DNA of 64,000 bases, taken from the NCBI RefSeq assembly GCF_002260525.1, contig NZ_MRYI01000001.1, positions 620,001-684,000 of the forward strand. The letters are read 5' to 3'. Below, piece by piece: positions 35,094-43,226 of the stretch. The position numbers and the translations under genes were made by a program. Each line of letters opens with the position of its first letter. Within the stretch, counting starts at the first letter, position 1. Below the pieces are notes generated by a model. It saw only the letters and a list, made by a program, of their open reading frames with translations, had not been told where the DNA came from and searched no databases. Source of the stretch: Hahella sp. CCB-MM4 (GTDB lineage Bacteria; Pseudomonadota; Gammaproteobacteria; Pseudomonadales; Oleiphilaceae).

Positions 35094-36069
35094 CAGGCAC
35101 CAGAATCTGCCCAGAACCTTCTGAAGACGCTGCCAGCCGCCATTGCTGCAGCGTCTCCAGCGCTTTACGATCCAGAATGGCATAACCGCTCGATCGGTGT
35201 ATTTCCGCATCAACAACCTGTCCGCTATCGGCGATGGTCAAAGCGATAATCACTTCCCCCTCCCAACCTCTACTGCGGGCTATGCGCGGGTAATCGGGTT
35301 TCGGCGTCAGAGGCGACCCCATCACATATCTTGGCTCGGCGGGCGCAACAGATGTCGCAGACAACTGACCAGTTGCTGCAGATTCAGGTGATTCTCCCAA
35401 GGCTTCTTCAGATAATCGCTTATTGCTGAATTCGGAATTCGCCAGGCTCTTCTGTGGTGCCTGTTTCAGGCTTTCCTGAGGTGACCGTTTCAAGCTCTCC
35501 TGAGGTGACAGGTTCAGGCTTTGATCAAGGCTTTCTGCCGGTAACTCGACCTTATCCCCAGAATCTGTTTTCTCTGAATGGGCACTCTGAATCTGAGGTT
35601 CCGATTCAGGGCTCTTGTTGCTTTGGGCTTCATTTACTTTGACAGGTTCCTGAACTGGAGCCTCTGAAACAGCGGAAGCATTTTGAGAATGTTTCGGTTC
35701 CTCCGTCGGGACCTTGTTTCTGCGATCAGCTATGTCATCAGGAGCAGATGTCTCATGAGAACGAGCAACCTCCGGTTCCGACGAAGTTGCAGGTTCGGTT
35801 GCAGCTTCCGGTACTGTTTCTTTCAAGGCAGGGCTTTCGGATATGGAGGATCGTTGATCTTCCTCTATCGGACTCTGCTCTCCGCTATTCCCAGCCTGAT
35901 TGAACGCCAACGCCACCTCAATAGTGGCTTGTTCCCTGCCCTCGGTTGTTAACATGAAGGGACTGGATTCCAACCAATAGGCTAATAGCCCATGAGCCAT
36001 CAAGGACGTGAGCAGGCAAGAAAAGAGTGTCCATGGCGGCCCCCATCTTGATGATGCCGCAGTCAGCAT
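35074..36069 (-). CDS. tonB: TonB-family energy transducer
   Basis: Periplasm-spanning protein of 331 residues that delivers proton-motive force to outer-membrane receptors. One N-terminal membrane helix (about 13-33), a long low-complexity Ser/Glu/Pro-rich spacer (about 60-235), and a TonB C-terminal domain (PDYPRIARSRGWEGEVIIAL ... IHRSSGYAILDRKALETLQQW). The spacer holds three to four near-copies of SPQESLK(R/Q), encoded by 24-base repeats at about 35440-35520. It is the last gene of the riboswitch-btuF-btuC-btuD operon with a 7-base overlap to btuD, so it is probably dedicated to cobalamin uptake. No exbB/exbD or btuB is in the window. Its last codons belong to a tandem triplication. Confidence 0.88.
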   Translation of the reverse strand: MLTAASSRWGPPWTLFSCLLTSLMAHGLLAYWLESSPFMLTTEGREQATIEVALAFNQAGNSGEQSPIEEDQRSSISESPALKETVPEAATEPATSSEPEVARSHETSAPDDIADRRNKVPTEEPKHSQNASAVSEAPVQEPVKVNEAQSNKSPESEPQIQSAHSEKTDSGDKVELPAESLDQSLNLSPQESLKRSPQESLKQAPQKSLANSEFSNKRLSEEALGESPESAATGQLSATSVAPAEPRYVMGSPLTPKPDYPRIARSRGWEGEVIIALTIADSGQVVDAEIHRSSGYAILDRKALETLQQWRLAASSEGSGQILVPVRFELH

Positions 36070-36845
36070 GACTCCACGTCCCAGGGGAGAATATACGGCT
36101 GGCCTTCATGGCTTCCCACCAGGGACCGAACCCCAAATGCCCTGCGGACATTTTCCTCATTCACCACCTGGGCGGTTGGACCGCTGATTAACTGCCGGTC
36201 CGGCGTCACCAACACTGATTCATCACAGTACTTCAGAGCCAGATTCAGATCATGCAACACCACCAGTACGATTCTTCCATCACTGGACCACGAGCGCAGA
36301 TGCTGCATGACTGAAAGTTGATGCTGGGGGTCCAGCCCAGCCACCGGTTCGTCGGCAAGTAATATCGGGGCATCCACCGCCAGCGCCCGGGCCAGCATGA
36401 CCCGGGTGCGCTCTCCACCCGACAGCTGGGATACCTTGCGACCCGCCATGGCCTTGACATCGGCAATGTCCATTGCCCTGTCGATGGCCTGGAGATCCTG
36501 TGCCGGCAGTCGATGATGGCGATAGGGATACCGTCCAAGTTCTACCACTTTCTCCACCGGCATGGGCCAGTGGCAGTCTGCCTGCTGCTCAAGATAGGCG
36601 AGAGTTCGGGCGCGCTCCATATCAGAAAGTTGTCGCAGATCCCTGCCATCCAGGCTGATCTGGCCATTCAAACAATCCGCCAGCCCCAGAATGCCTTTCA
36701 TCAATGTGGATTTACCTGACCCGTTACTGCCCAGTATCGCGGTCACACAGCCTTCGCGAAATCGCAGAGTGGCGTCGGCAATGACCGGAGCCCCCCGATA
36801 TCCAAAGCTGGCGTTATTCAGTAGAAGTTCCCGATTCCGGCTCAC
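36063..36845 (-). CDS. btuD: Cobalamin/iron-siderophore-type ABC transporter ATPase
   Basis: ATPase subunit, 260 residues, of the FecE/BtuD/HmuV family. GTG 36845 is the start; it overlaps the end of the permease by 4 bases (GTGA). Walker A GSNGSGKST is at about 39-47, LSGGERTRVMLARAL is the signature, and Walker B is LLADEPVAGLD with the switch His in VVLHDLN. By sequence alone haem or siderophore import would be equally possible, but the operon is led by a cobalamin riboswitch, which makes vitamin B12 the substrate. It lies between the permease and tonB. Confidence 0.85.
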   Translation of the reverse strand: MSRNRELLLNNASFGYRGAPVIADATLRFREGCVTAILGSNGSGKSTLMKGILGLADCLNGQISLDGRDLRQLSDMERARTLAYLEQQADCHWPMPVEKVVELGRYPYRHHRLPAQDLQAIDRAMDIADVKAMAGRKVSQLSGGERTRVMLARALAVDAPILLADEPVAGLDPQHQLSVMQHLRSWSSDGRIVLVVLHDLNLALKYCDESVLVTPDRQLISGPTAQVVNEENVRRAFGVRSLVGSHEGQPYILPWDVESC

Positions 36846-37813
36846 AATTCCACCTCTGCCCTACGCACGTGCCTTAGCAGCCAGAGGAAGAACGGCCCGC
36901 CTAACAAGGCCGTGACCACGCCGATTCTCAATTCCTGCCCGGGCGGCAGCATACGCACCAGAACATCCGCGCATACCAGCAATAATGCTCCAGCCAAAGC
37001 GCTTGGCAATACCAACAGCCGTGGTTGCCATTGTGTCAGGGGACGCAGTAAATGGGGCACGACCAACCCGGCAAAACTGATCACCCCGGCGACGGACACA
37101 CAAGCGCCGACTGCCAGAGCGGTACCCAGCCCAACAGACCACAGAACCCGGCGACCACTGATACCGAGAGAATGAGCCGTATCCTCACCTAGAGCCATGA
37201 CATCCAAGGCGGGAGATAATCTGTATAGCAAGGTCATGCCTATCAGAACAGGGAGGGCAATTAACCATAAATGTTCCAGGGATCGATGCTCAAAAGATCC
37301 CATTAGCCAGAACAGCATGTCTTGCATGGCAAATGGATTGGGTGCCAGATTCAACATAAGTGCGGTCATCGCCGAACTGAAGGCATTCAGTGCCGCTCCG
37401 GCAAGGACAATCAGCAGGATGCCGCTTTCCTTGCCAATCAGAGTGATCAGAATCCAGAAACCGGCTATGGCCCCAAGGATACCGGCCAATGGAACCATCC
37501 AGCTCACTGTGAACAGACCAAAATACATGGCCATCACCGCTCCCAGTGCTGACATGGAAGAAATTCCCAACACGCCGGGATCTGCAAGTGGATTGCGTAG
37601 CCAGCCCTGCAGGACAGCACCAGCCATTCCCAACACCGCTCCGCAGATCGCTGCTAAAAGTGTCCTGGGCAGGCGAATCTCCCAGAGAATCAGTTGGCTC
37701 TGCCAATCCCAGCCCGGCCAGGTAAGACCCGCACCACGGCCAGTCATCAGGGAAACCGCCATCACAGCCAGTAGCCCCATTGTCAGAGTCGTCAACAGAA
37801 GGCTACGTGACAT
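36842..37813 (-). CDS. btuC: Cobalamin-type ABC transporter permease (FecCD/BtuC family)
   Basis: Inner-membrane permease of 323 residues with about ten hydrophobic helices. ATG 37813 has GAGAG five bases upstream; GTG 37819 is the alternative. Family signatures are LWEIRLPRTLLAAICGAVLG, the following AGAVLQGWLRNPLADPGVLGIS, and the cytoplasmic-loop motif LGEDTAHSLGI that contacts the ATPase. Starting 11 bases inside the end of btuF and followed by btuD with a 4-base overlap, it belongs to a compact operon. Cobalamin specificity rests on the upstream riboswitch. Confidence 0.88.
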   Translation of the reverse strand: MSRSLLLTTLTMGLLAVMAVSLMTGRGAGLTWPGWDWQSQLILWEIRLPRTLLAAICGAVLGMAGAVLQGWLRNPLADPGVLGISSMSALGAVMAMYFGLFTVSWMVPLAGILGAIAGFWILITLIGKESGILLIVLAGAALNAFSSAMTALMLNLAPNPFAMQDMLFWLMGSFEHRSLEHLWLIALPVLIGMTLLYRLSPALDVMALGEDTAHSLGISGRRVLWSVGLGTALAVGACVSVAGVISFAGLVVPHLLRPLTQWQPRLLVLPSALAGALLLVCADVLVRMLPPGQELRIGVVTALLGGPFFLWLLRHVRRAEVEL

Positions 37814-38708
37814 GATCACTCTCTTTGTTCACAACATGATGAATAAATACAGAAGCCGATGGATTATTCTCGTGCTGAAGAATATGGCGCTGAATCTCTT
37901 TAGCGGCCCGCAACAATGCCGGAGTTCCACAACTCAGCCAACCGGCGTCTACCTTGACCATGGGATACCGGCTGTGCACCTTTTTCAATGCCGGGTGATC
38001 CATCCATTGTGTCGCCCGGGCCTGACCACCAAACAGACTGTCCGGTACGATAATCAGGTCAGGCTGCCAATAGATCAATTGCTCAAGACTGACCTGCCCC
38101 CAGCCCTGAATGCCTCTCTCTGCTGCAATATTGCTCAGTCCCAAAGCCCTTAAATAGGCATCCTGAAAATTATCGTTCCCCGCCACCCAACCGTTGGCAT
38201 TCACCACCATCGCCTGAATATTCAAGGGGGCCAGATTCTTCTGAATATCACCCAGTCCGGTTTGTAGCCGGGTAACCATGTCATGGGCACGGGATTCCTG
38301 GCCCAGCCATGCGCCCAGTTGTTCCCAATTACGATATAAAGCATCAAGGTCTTGCGGCAGTGACAGCTCGTGCCAGTCGTAGCCAAATTTTTTCACCAGG
38401 CTTTTCAGGCCGGGCGCACCGAACTGACCGCCAATAATCATTGCCGGTTGCAGGTTCATCACCTCTTCGATTTCGCCATGGTTGGCAGGGATGGCCTTCA
38501 ACAGCGGGAAAATTTCGAGATTGGTTTGTTCATGACTCAACCAGGTGACGGAACTCAGCCGATCTGGTGCCAGATAACCAACCATCTGATCCACACACTG
38601 GTTTACGGACATGACATCTGCCGCCCGGGCCATTGAAGTTCCCGTCAGGCTCCACAGCAGCAAAGCTGCCATTCCAAAATGAGAAGAGATAAGGGGCATA
38701 GGACCCAT
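37803..38708 (-). CDS. btuF: Cobalamin-type periplasmic binding protein
   Basis: Solute-binding protein of the BtuF/FepB class. Start is uncertain between ATG 38708 and ATG 38699; neither has a strong ribosome-binding site, as is common where a riboswitch hides it. A signal peptide (HFGMAALLLWSLTGTSMARA) precedes ADVMSVNQCVDQMVGYL. The two-lobe helical-backbone fold is indicated by the LEQLIYWQPDLIIVPDSLFG segment near the C-terminal half. It is the first gene after a cobalamin riboswitch. About 300 residues, a little longer than E. coli BtuF. Confidence 0.82.
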   Translation of the reverse strand: MGPMPLISSHFGMAALLLWSLTGTSMARAADVMSVNQCVDQMVGYLAPDRLSSVTWLSHEQTNLEIFPLLKAIPANHGEIEEVMNLQPAMIIGGQFGAPGLKSLVKKFGYDWHELSLPQDLDALYRNWEQLGAWLGQESRAHDMVTRLQTGLGDIQKNLAPLNIQAMVVNANGWVAGNDNFQDAYLRALGLSNIAAERGIQGWGQVSLEQLIYWQPDLIIVPDSLFGGQARATQWMDHPALKKVHSRYPMVKVDAGWLSCGTPALLRAAKEIQRHILQHENNPSASVFIHHVVNKESDHVT

Positions 38709-38767
38709 TAGGCCGGCCAACCAATCATGATCAGAGCAGCCAACACCGTATGTTGATTGTCATTGAC

Positions 38768-38788
38768 CCGGAAATTCCCCGTTTCCGG
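38768..38788 (-). promoter_or_regulatory. Hairpin after the cobalamin riboswitch
   Basis: Perfect 7-bp stem CCGGAAA/TTTCCGG around a 7-nt loop, between the riboswitch core and btuF. It may be part of the expression platform. There is no T-run, so translational control is more likely than termination. Confidence 0.5.
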
Positions 38789-38799
38789 ACTCGAAGATG

Positions 38800-38995
38800 G
38801 GCCGACGACAGGTTTCCTGGCTTGCGGGTCTTTACCGGGATCAGTCTTCCCATCATTCTGACAGTGACTTACTGCACAGGGCGTACTGATGAGACCATGT
38901 GTCTGACGAACCCGATTCTTCGCTGACAGTTGCGGGGACAGCTCCGGCTTTTCCGGATTCCCTTGCGGCACTCCTTAACATTCGCCTTGAGGCCT
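38800..38995 (-). promoter_or_regulatory. Cobalamin riboswitch
   Basis: Read on the minus strand, the conserved blocks occur in order: AAGGGAAT, the GCTGTCCCCGCAACTGT core, GTCACTG, GGGAAGACTGAT, and the B12 box AGCCAGGAAACCTG (plus-strand 38809-38822) at the 3' end. This is the canonical adenosylcobalamin-responsive leader that represses uptake or synthesis genes when the vitamin is plentiful. It lies about 90 bases before btuF. Confidence 0.93.
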
Positions 38996-39265
38996 GAATG
39001 TTTTTTGAGCGCCAAACCGACGACGCCGCCATTATCTTGAAATGCCCGCGGTAAGTCTAGGGATACGGCAGAGCGTTTTGTAGGCAGGTCCCTCACGCAT
39101 CTATGAGGTTCTCACACGTCTGAAGGTGGTTCTTGTTCAACGGTGACCACTTCTGTGGAACCCGTCGGATGGCATATGGTCTATTCTTATACCTTGATAG
39201 ATCTTCCGACAGGGCGTTGGCAGATGGACGAATATGAGCATGGAACGCAAGGAGTGTGATAAACC
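38996..39265. other. Divergent control region between riboswitch and lipoprotein gene
   Basis: About 270 bases that must hold the promoter of the btuF operon (minus) and of the lipoprotein gene (plus). No promoter box is convincing by eye and no gene is seen. Confidence 0.5.
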
Positions 39266-39841
39266 ATGAAAGGAACCCGCTTTCCCCAACAATATCCAAT
39301 ACTACTGGCAGCCCTGATATTTGTCCTGTCAGGATGCCAAAGCCTCGGTCAATACAACGGTGGTAAAGAGACAATCACGCTGCCGCTGGTACAAGGCTGG
39401 TTTGAAGATCAAAAGGTTTACTACATCACCACTGATGTGTCCGATCACGACATGGCCGTCAAAATGAATGCTGTTTATGCCCCCCGACTGCGCGATGCGC
39501 TTCCTTCTTACCCCAAACCACCAGGGCTGAAAACTGCCATCGAACGCGTGTACCGATTTCCGGGAACCAACTTTAAAAGCGTTTTCCCATCAGCCCCCGA
39601 ACCATTTGGCCCTCAAAGCGAAAACACGCACTACAGCCCACTGTGGTTACTCTACGAGGTCCACTGGAATCCCGGCACAGCCCCTCACCAGCTCACGTCG
39701 GAAGAGGCCATTCTGGAAGCTGAAGAGCAGCAACTGGTTACCATACACCGCACCGACATTGTGGTTAACTGCCCCATTGTGCAAGACGCCACCGGAGCAA
39801 GCCTTGGCATCAAAAGCTCGGACTCCAAAGGTAGTTGGTGA
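39266..39841 (+). CDS. Predicted lipoprotein of unknown function
   Basis: A 191-residue protein with a lipoprotein signal: hydrophobic stretch, then LSGC with the lipid-bearing cysteine at about residue 24. The residue after it is Gln, not Asp, so outer-membrane sorting is expected. The mature part contains KVYYITTDVSDHDMAVKMNAVYAPRL (about 50-76), a pattern found in uncharacterised periplasmic proteins, and a C-terminal acidic helix. No known enzyme motif is seen. ATG 39266 is the likely start. The stop codon lies inside a 20-base tandem duplication. Confidence 0.8.
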   Translation: MKGTRFPQQYPILLAALIFVLSGCQSLGQYNGGKETITLPLVQGWFEDQKVYYITTDVSDHDMAVKMNAVYAPRLRDALPSYPKPPGLKTAIERVYRFPGTNFKSVFPSAPEPFGPQSENTHYSPLWLLYEVHWNPGTAPHQLTSEEAILEAEEQQLVTIHRTDIVVNCPIVQDATGASLGIKSSDSKGSW

Positions 39842-39872
39842 GCCGGAGAGGCAGTTGGTAAGCCAGAGAGAC
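39833..39872. repeat. 20-bp tandem duplication over the lipoprotein stop codon
   Basis: Two copies of 20 bases (39833-39852 and 39853-39872), 17 of 20 identical. The first carries the TGA stop of the lipoprotein gene; the second has TAA at the same place. Confidence 0.85.
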
Positions 39873-39944
39873 ATTTCTTGCAACCAAAGCCGCATTGGAT
39901 TTATCTCCATGGCGTTATACATTTCAAGAGCACTGATTCCAGGA

Positions 39945-39969
39945 TCTGTTGACGTATCGGCGCAACAGA
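39945..39969. repeat. Dyad related to the one at 2078
   Basis: Arms TCTGTTG and CAACAGA around an 11-nt loop. The start TCTGTTGACGTATCG differs from bases 2084-2098 in one position, so the two may be members of a small interspersed family. Confidence 0.4.
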
Positions 39970-40011
39970 GCGATGGGCTCATCATTAAAATAACAACGAG
40001 AATCAACCATC

Positions 40012-40614
40012 ATGACTGAAACCACTTCCAAGCACGCCAGCGTACTACGGCGTCTGTTATTCCTGGTGTTTATGTATGCGGGCATCGCCTACGGGTTAAG
40101 CCTGCTGGAATATACCCTATTCAATCTGACCGGCTGGTCACCTGTCAGTGTTGAACGCAGCGTACAGGTGAACACGCCTGATGAAATCAACCTCGAGTTT
40201 CAGAAATGTGGGGCTCCCCTGTTTGCAGCAAATGCGCTGACCACGAAGAAGGTTGATGAGCCTATCCTGGCCCGCTGTGGACGCTTCTGGCCTTTCTACT
40301 ACCATACCATTGAAATCAATGCCCACCCGTTGATCCCCGGGGCCTTTATTGAGTACGCCGATGAAACTCCCGAAGCTAAAGCAGCCCGCGAGGACTTTAT
40401 CCTGAAGATGCAGGTCATCAATGGGGGCTTTGCCGTAGTATCCCTGTTTATTCTTGGGCTATGCGGCATGGCCATCTACCGCTTTGTTATAAAAAAGGAT
40501 GAAGAAGGGGCTTACAAAACAGGATTCCATGCTTTTATCAGTAGTTTTCTGATGTTGGCCTGTTTTACCGGATTGATGTTTTTCGTCGATCCCACCTTCG
40601 GTTATGGCTGGTAA
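40012..40614 (+). CDS. Unknown three-helix membrane protein
   Basis: A 200-residue inner-membrane protein that I cannot assign. Helices lie at about residues 15-37, 138-160 and 173-192, with a soluble, presumably periplasmic stretch of about 100 residues between the first two that holds two cysteines (CGAPLF, ARCGRFWPF) able to form a disulfide. ATG 40012 is clear. It stands alone: 170 bases after the lipoprotein gene and convergent, two bases apart, with the MocR gene. Confidence 0.72.
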   Translation: MTETTSKHASVLRRLLFLVFMYAGIAYGLSLLEYTLFNLTGWSPVSVERSVQVNTPDEINLEFQKCGAPLFAANALTTKKVDEPILARCGRFWPFYYHTIEINAHPLIPGAFIEYADETPEAKAAREDFILKMQVINGGFAVVSLFILGLCGMAIYRFVIKKDEEGAYKTGFHAFISSFLMLACFTGLMFFVDPTFGYGW

Positions 40615-40615
40615 T

Positions 40616-42028
40616 TCAGCTGCCGTCGTACCGGGACAGAATTTGCCCCAGCTGATACAACGCCTTTTGCAATTTTTCCTGAGGAATGGCGCAGTTCAAG
40701 CGCAGGCAATGACGGTATTTTCCCGAAGGACTGAAGAGGCTTCCCGGAGCAATACTGATTCCCTGCTGTAACGCCAGGTGATAGAGACGATCGCTGTCAT
40801 ACACCGGAGGCAGCTCCACCCAAAGAACAAAGCCTCCGGCAGGTCGGGTAACTCGGGTGGATTCCGGAAAATAATCCTGCACCCACTGCCGGGCTTTTTC
40901 CATCTGAACCTGCAATTGCTGGCTTAAGTGCCGCAGGTGCCGCTTGTGATCGCTATCCTTCAGATAACTGACCAATGCCATCTGCGGTACGGTGGCTGTG
41001 GCCAGGCTACTGGTAAACTTCAGATAGTTTGCCTGCTCCAGCCATTTACCCGCTGCGATCCAGCCAACCCGTAACCCCGGGGATACGGTCTTGGAGAACG
41101 AGGCACAGTAGAGTACCTGGCCACTATCATCAAAACTCTTCAGAGCCCTTGGCCTCAGAGCGCTGTACCCCAATTCTCCGTATACATCATTCTCTATCAG
41201 GGGCACTTCCCGCTGCTGGCACATGGACACCAGGGCAAGCTTGTCCTGATCAGACAAAGTGGCACCGGTTGGATTACTGAAATTGGCCATCACCAGAACG
41301 GCTTTCACCGGCCATTGATCCAACGCCAGTTTCAAAGCACTGAGGCTGATTCCCAATTGTGGATCCGTCGGGATTTCCAGCGCCTTAAGCCCCAGGGCAT
41401 TGATAAGCTGCAATACACCGTAGTAGGTGGGCGACTCGACAGCCACCACATCCCCGGCCTGGGTGACGGATCTTAACGCCAGCCTCAATGCCTCGTGGCA
41501 ACCATCAGTGATCGTGAGTTGTTCCGGCCCGACCGGACAACCGGCATCCGCCATCTGTGATACCAATGCTTCACGTAACTCGAGAATACCTGGTGGAAAG
41601 CTGTACTGGTCCAGACGCTTGCCCTGCTGCCGCAGCGCACTGCGATAGGCCCTCTGTAACGCCAATCGCGGAAAATATTCAACATCCGGGACTGCTGCTC
41701 CCAACGCAAGGACTGACGGATCCTGAACCGTCTGCACCAGCTTCATAATCATGCGTTGATCTGATACCAGTATCGGTTTGGGTATGAACGTCTGTGCCTT
41801 CGGCTGACGCCCGGAATCAGACCGGGCCAGGACGTAATAACCGGAACGTGAGCGCGCCTCCACCCAGCCCTCACGTTCGAGCAACCGCTGAGCCGACATG
41901 ACGGTGGAAACACTGACAGAGAAATGCTGCACAAGGTCCCGGGTCCCAGGAATGCGCTGCCCCGCCGAGTACACTCCCTCCCGAATGCGCTCCCTTATCT
42001 GCTCAGCTACCAGTTCGTATCGCTTCAA
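40616..42028 (-). CDS. MocR-type regulator: GntR helix-turn-helix fused to aminotransferase
   Basis: A 470-residue PLP-dependent transcription factor. The N-terminal 75 residues are a GntR winged helix (LVAEQIRERIREGVYSAGQRIPGTRDL). The rest is a class I aminotransferase fold with the PLP-binding lysine in SFSKTVSPGLRVGW, a DG-containing cofactor motif (TITDGCHEAL) and the final arginine region (RLNCAIP). The start appears to be TTG 42028; no ATG is close. MocR proteins usually control a divergent gene for amino-acid, PLP or GABA metabolism. The class IV aminotransferase gene at 42290 is divergent, with three 18-bp direct repeats between. Confidence 0.9.
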   Translation of the reverse strand: MKRYELVAEQIRERIREGVYSAGQRIPGTRDLVQHFSVSVSTVMSAQRLLEREGWVEARSRSGYYVLARSDSGRQPKAQTFIPKPILVSDQRMIMKLVQTVQDPSVLALGAAVPDVEYFPRLALQRAYRSALRQQGKRLDQYSFPPGILELREALVSQMADAGCPVGPEQLTITDGCHEALRLALRSVTQAGDVVAVESPTYYGVLQLINALGLKALEIPTDPQLGISLSALKLALDQWPVKAVLVMANFSNPTGATLSDQDKLALVSMCQQREVPLIENDVYGELGYSALRPRALKSFDDSGQVLYCASFSKTVSPGLRVGWIAAGKWLEQANYLKFTSSLATATVPQMALVSYLKDSDHKRHLRHLSQQLQVQMEKARQWVQDYFPESTRVTRPAGGFVLWVELPPVYDSDRLYHLALQQGISIAPGSLFSPSGKYRHCLRLNCAIPQEKLQKALYQLGQILSRYDGS

Positions 42029-42177
42029 AGCACTCTCGTCTCCTCTTCCACCATGCTTTCCTCCGTATTTTCCATCACAAAGTAACAGACCACCCCAAAC
42101 TGTACCGCTTTTTTTTAATTTTTCTTTATCTATATCGATTTCTAACAGCCACGCATACTTTCAATTTGTTGTTTATC

Positions 42178-42231
42178 GCTACTGGTTACTAATTAGCTAT
42201 TAGCCACTTATTCGCTATTGGTTGCTTAGAA
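42178..42231. repeat. Three 18-bp tandem repeats between mocR-type and aminotransferase genes
   Basis: Copies at 42178-42195, 42196-42213 and 42214-42231, pattern GCTAYTGGTTRCTTA with variation; a partial fourth copy (TTATTGGTTACTT) is at 42262-42274. The array is in the divergent control region, as expected for MocR operators. Confidence 0.82.
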
Positions 42232-42289
42232 CATTTATCCACAACGTCCGTCCCCTATTACTTATTGGTTACTTCTGAGGAGAACAATA

Positions 42290-43162
42290 ATGACCGCCAC
42301 CAGCCTGTGTTGGATGAACCGGGAAATCAAACCCACCACCGAATGCTCTATCCCGGTCCTGGACCACGGACTGCTTTATGGTGACGGTATTTTCGAAGGC
42401 CTAAGGTACTATCATGGGCGGGTTCTTCACCTGGATCAGCACCTCGCGCGTCTCCAGCATTCGGCCACTGCGATCCAATTGACGCTGCCCTATACGCTGG
42501 AAGAAATAGAAACAGCGATTGAGACATTGATCAGCCAATACGGAGAGCCATCCGGATATCTGCGCCTGGTGGTCACCCGGGGTGCAGGAAACCTGGGCCT
42601 GAATCCCCGTCATTGCCCCAAAGCGAACCTGTTTATCATCGTTGACCAGCTTAGCCTTGCCAGCCAGAAAGCCAGGGAAGAAGGAATGAAGTTGGTTACC
42701 TCGACTATTCGACGCATGACAGGATCAGGTCTGGATGCCAGGGTCAAAAGCCTGAACTACCTGCACTCGGTATTGGCGAGAATCGAAGCCAACGCGGCCA
42801 ATGCCGATGAAGCCATCCTACTTAACGAAAGAGGGTGCATTGCTGAAGGCACGGCCGAAAACCTGTTTATTGAACTGAATGGTGCTTTGTTGACGCCACC
42901 ATGCAGCGACGGTGCATTGGGCGGTATCACCCGCGCCACGGTGATGAAATTGGCACGACAGCTAGATATTGAGGTGCAGGAGCGCTCACTGACCACCTAC
43001 GATGTCTATAGTTCAGACGCCTGTTTTATGACAGGAAGTGGCGCCGGGCTGCTTCCGGTCGCAGAGCTGGATGGCAGGAAACTCAAATCGTCCCAGGGTA
43101 CTTTGTTCCTGCGGATAAAAGACGCTTTTGAAGCCTATATCAAGGCTCAATGCGAGAAATAA
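42290..43162 (+). CDS. Class IV aminotransferase (branched-chain/D-amino-acid type)
   Basis: PLP enzyme of 290 residues in the IlvE/DAAT/PabC fold. DHGLLYGDGIFEGLR near residues 25-39, the PLP lysine in ARVKSLNYLHS and the phosphate-cup segment GITRATVMKLA are intact. The product could be branched-chain aminotransferase or D-alanine aminotransferase; RGAGNLGLNP and EGLRYY favour the branched-chain type. SD GAGGAG precedes ATG 42290. It is divergent from the MocR regulator and ends with a strong hairpin, so it forms its own unit. The ilvG-ilvM operon 6 kb away would use the same type of enzyme. Confidence 0.9.
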   Translation: MTATSLCWMNREIKPTTECSIPVLDHGLLYGDGIFEGLRYYHGRVLHLDQHLARLQHSATAIQLTLPYTLEEIETAIETLISQYGEPSGYLRLVVTRGAGNLGLNPRHCPKANLFIIVDQLSLASQKAREEGMKLVTSTIRRMTGSGLDARVKSLNYLHSVLARIEANAANADEAILLNERGCIAEGTAENLFIELNGALLTPPCSDGALGGITRATVMKLARQLDIEVQERSLTTYDVYSSDACFMTGSGAGLLPVAELDGRKLKSSQGTLFLRIKDAFEAYIKAQCEK

Positions 43163-43177
43163 GGCCGCTTTAAACGA

Positions 43178-43203
43178 AAGAACCGGCACATTGGCCGGTT
43201 CTT
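43178..43203. terminator. Hairpin after the class IV aminotransferase
   Basis: Perfect 9-bp stem AAGAACCGG/CCGGTTCTT with an 8-nt loop. It lies between two convergent genes and should serve both. Confidence 0.75.
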
Positions 43204-43226
43204 CTCAGCGTTCGAGGATTATCCAA

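Noticed and set aside
36063-38708. Haem or siderophore ABC importer
   Set aside because: Protein sequences alone allow it, but the complete cobalamin riboswitch directly upstream makes B12 the better call.
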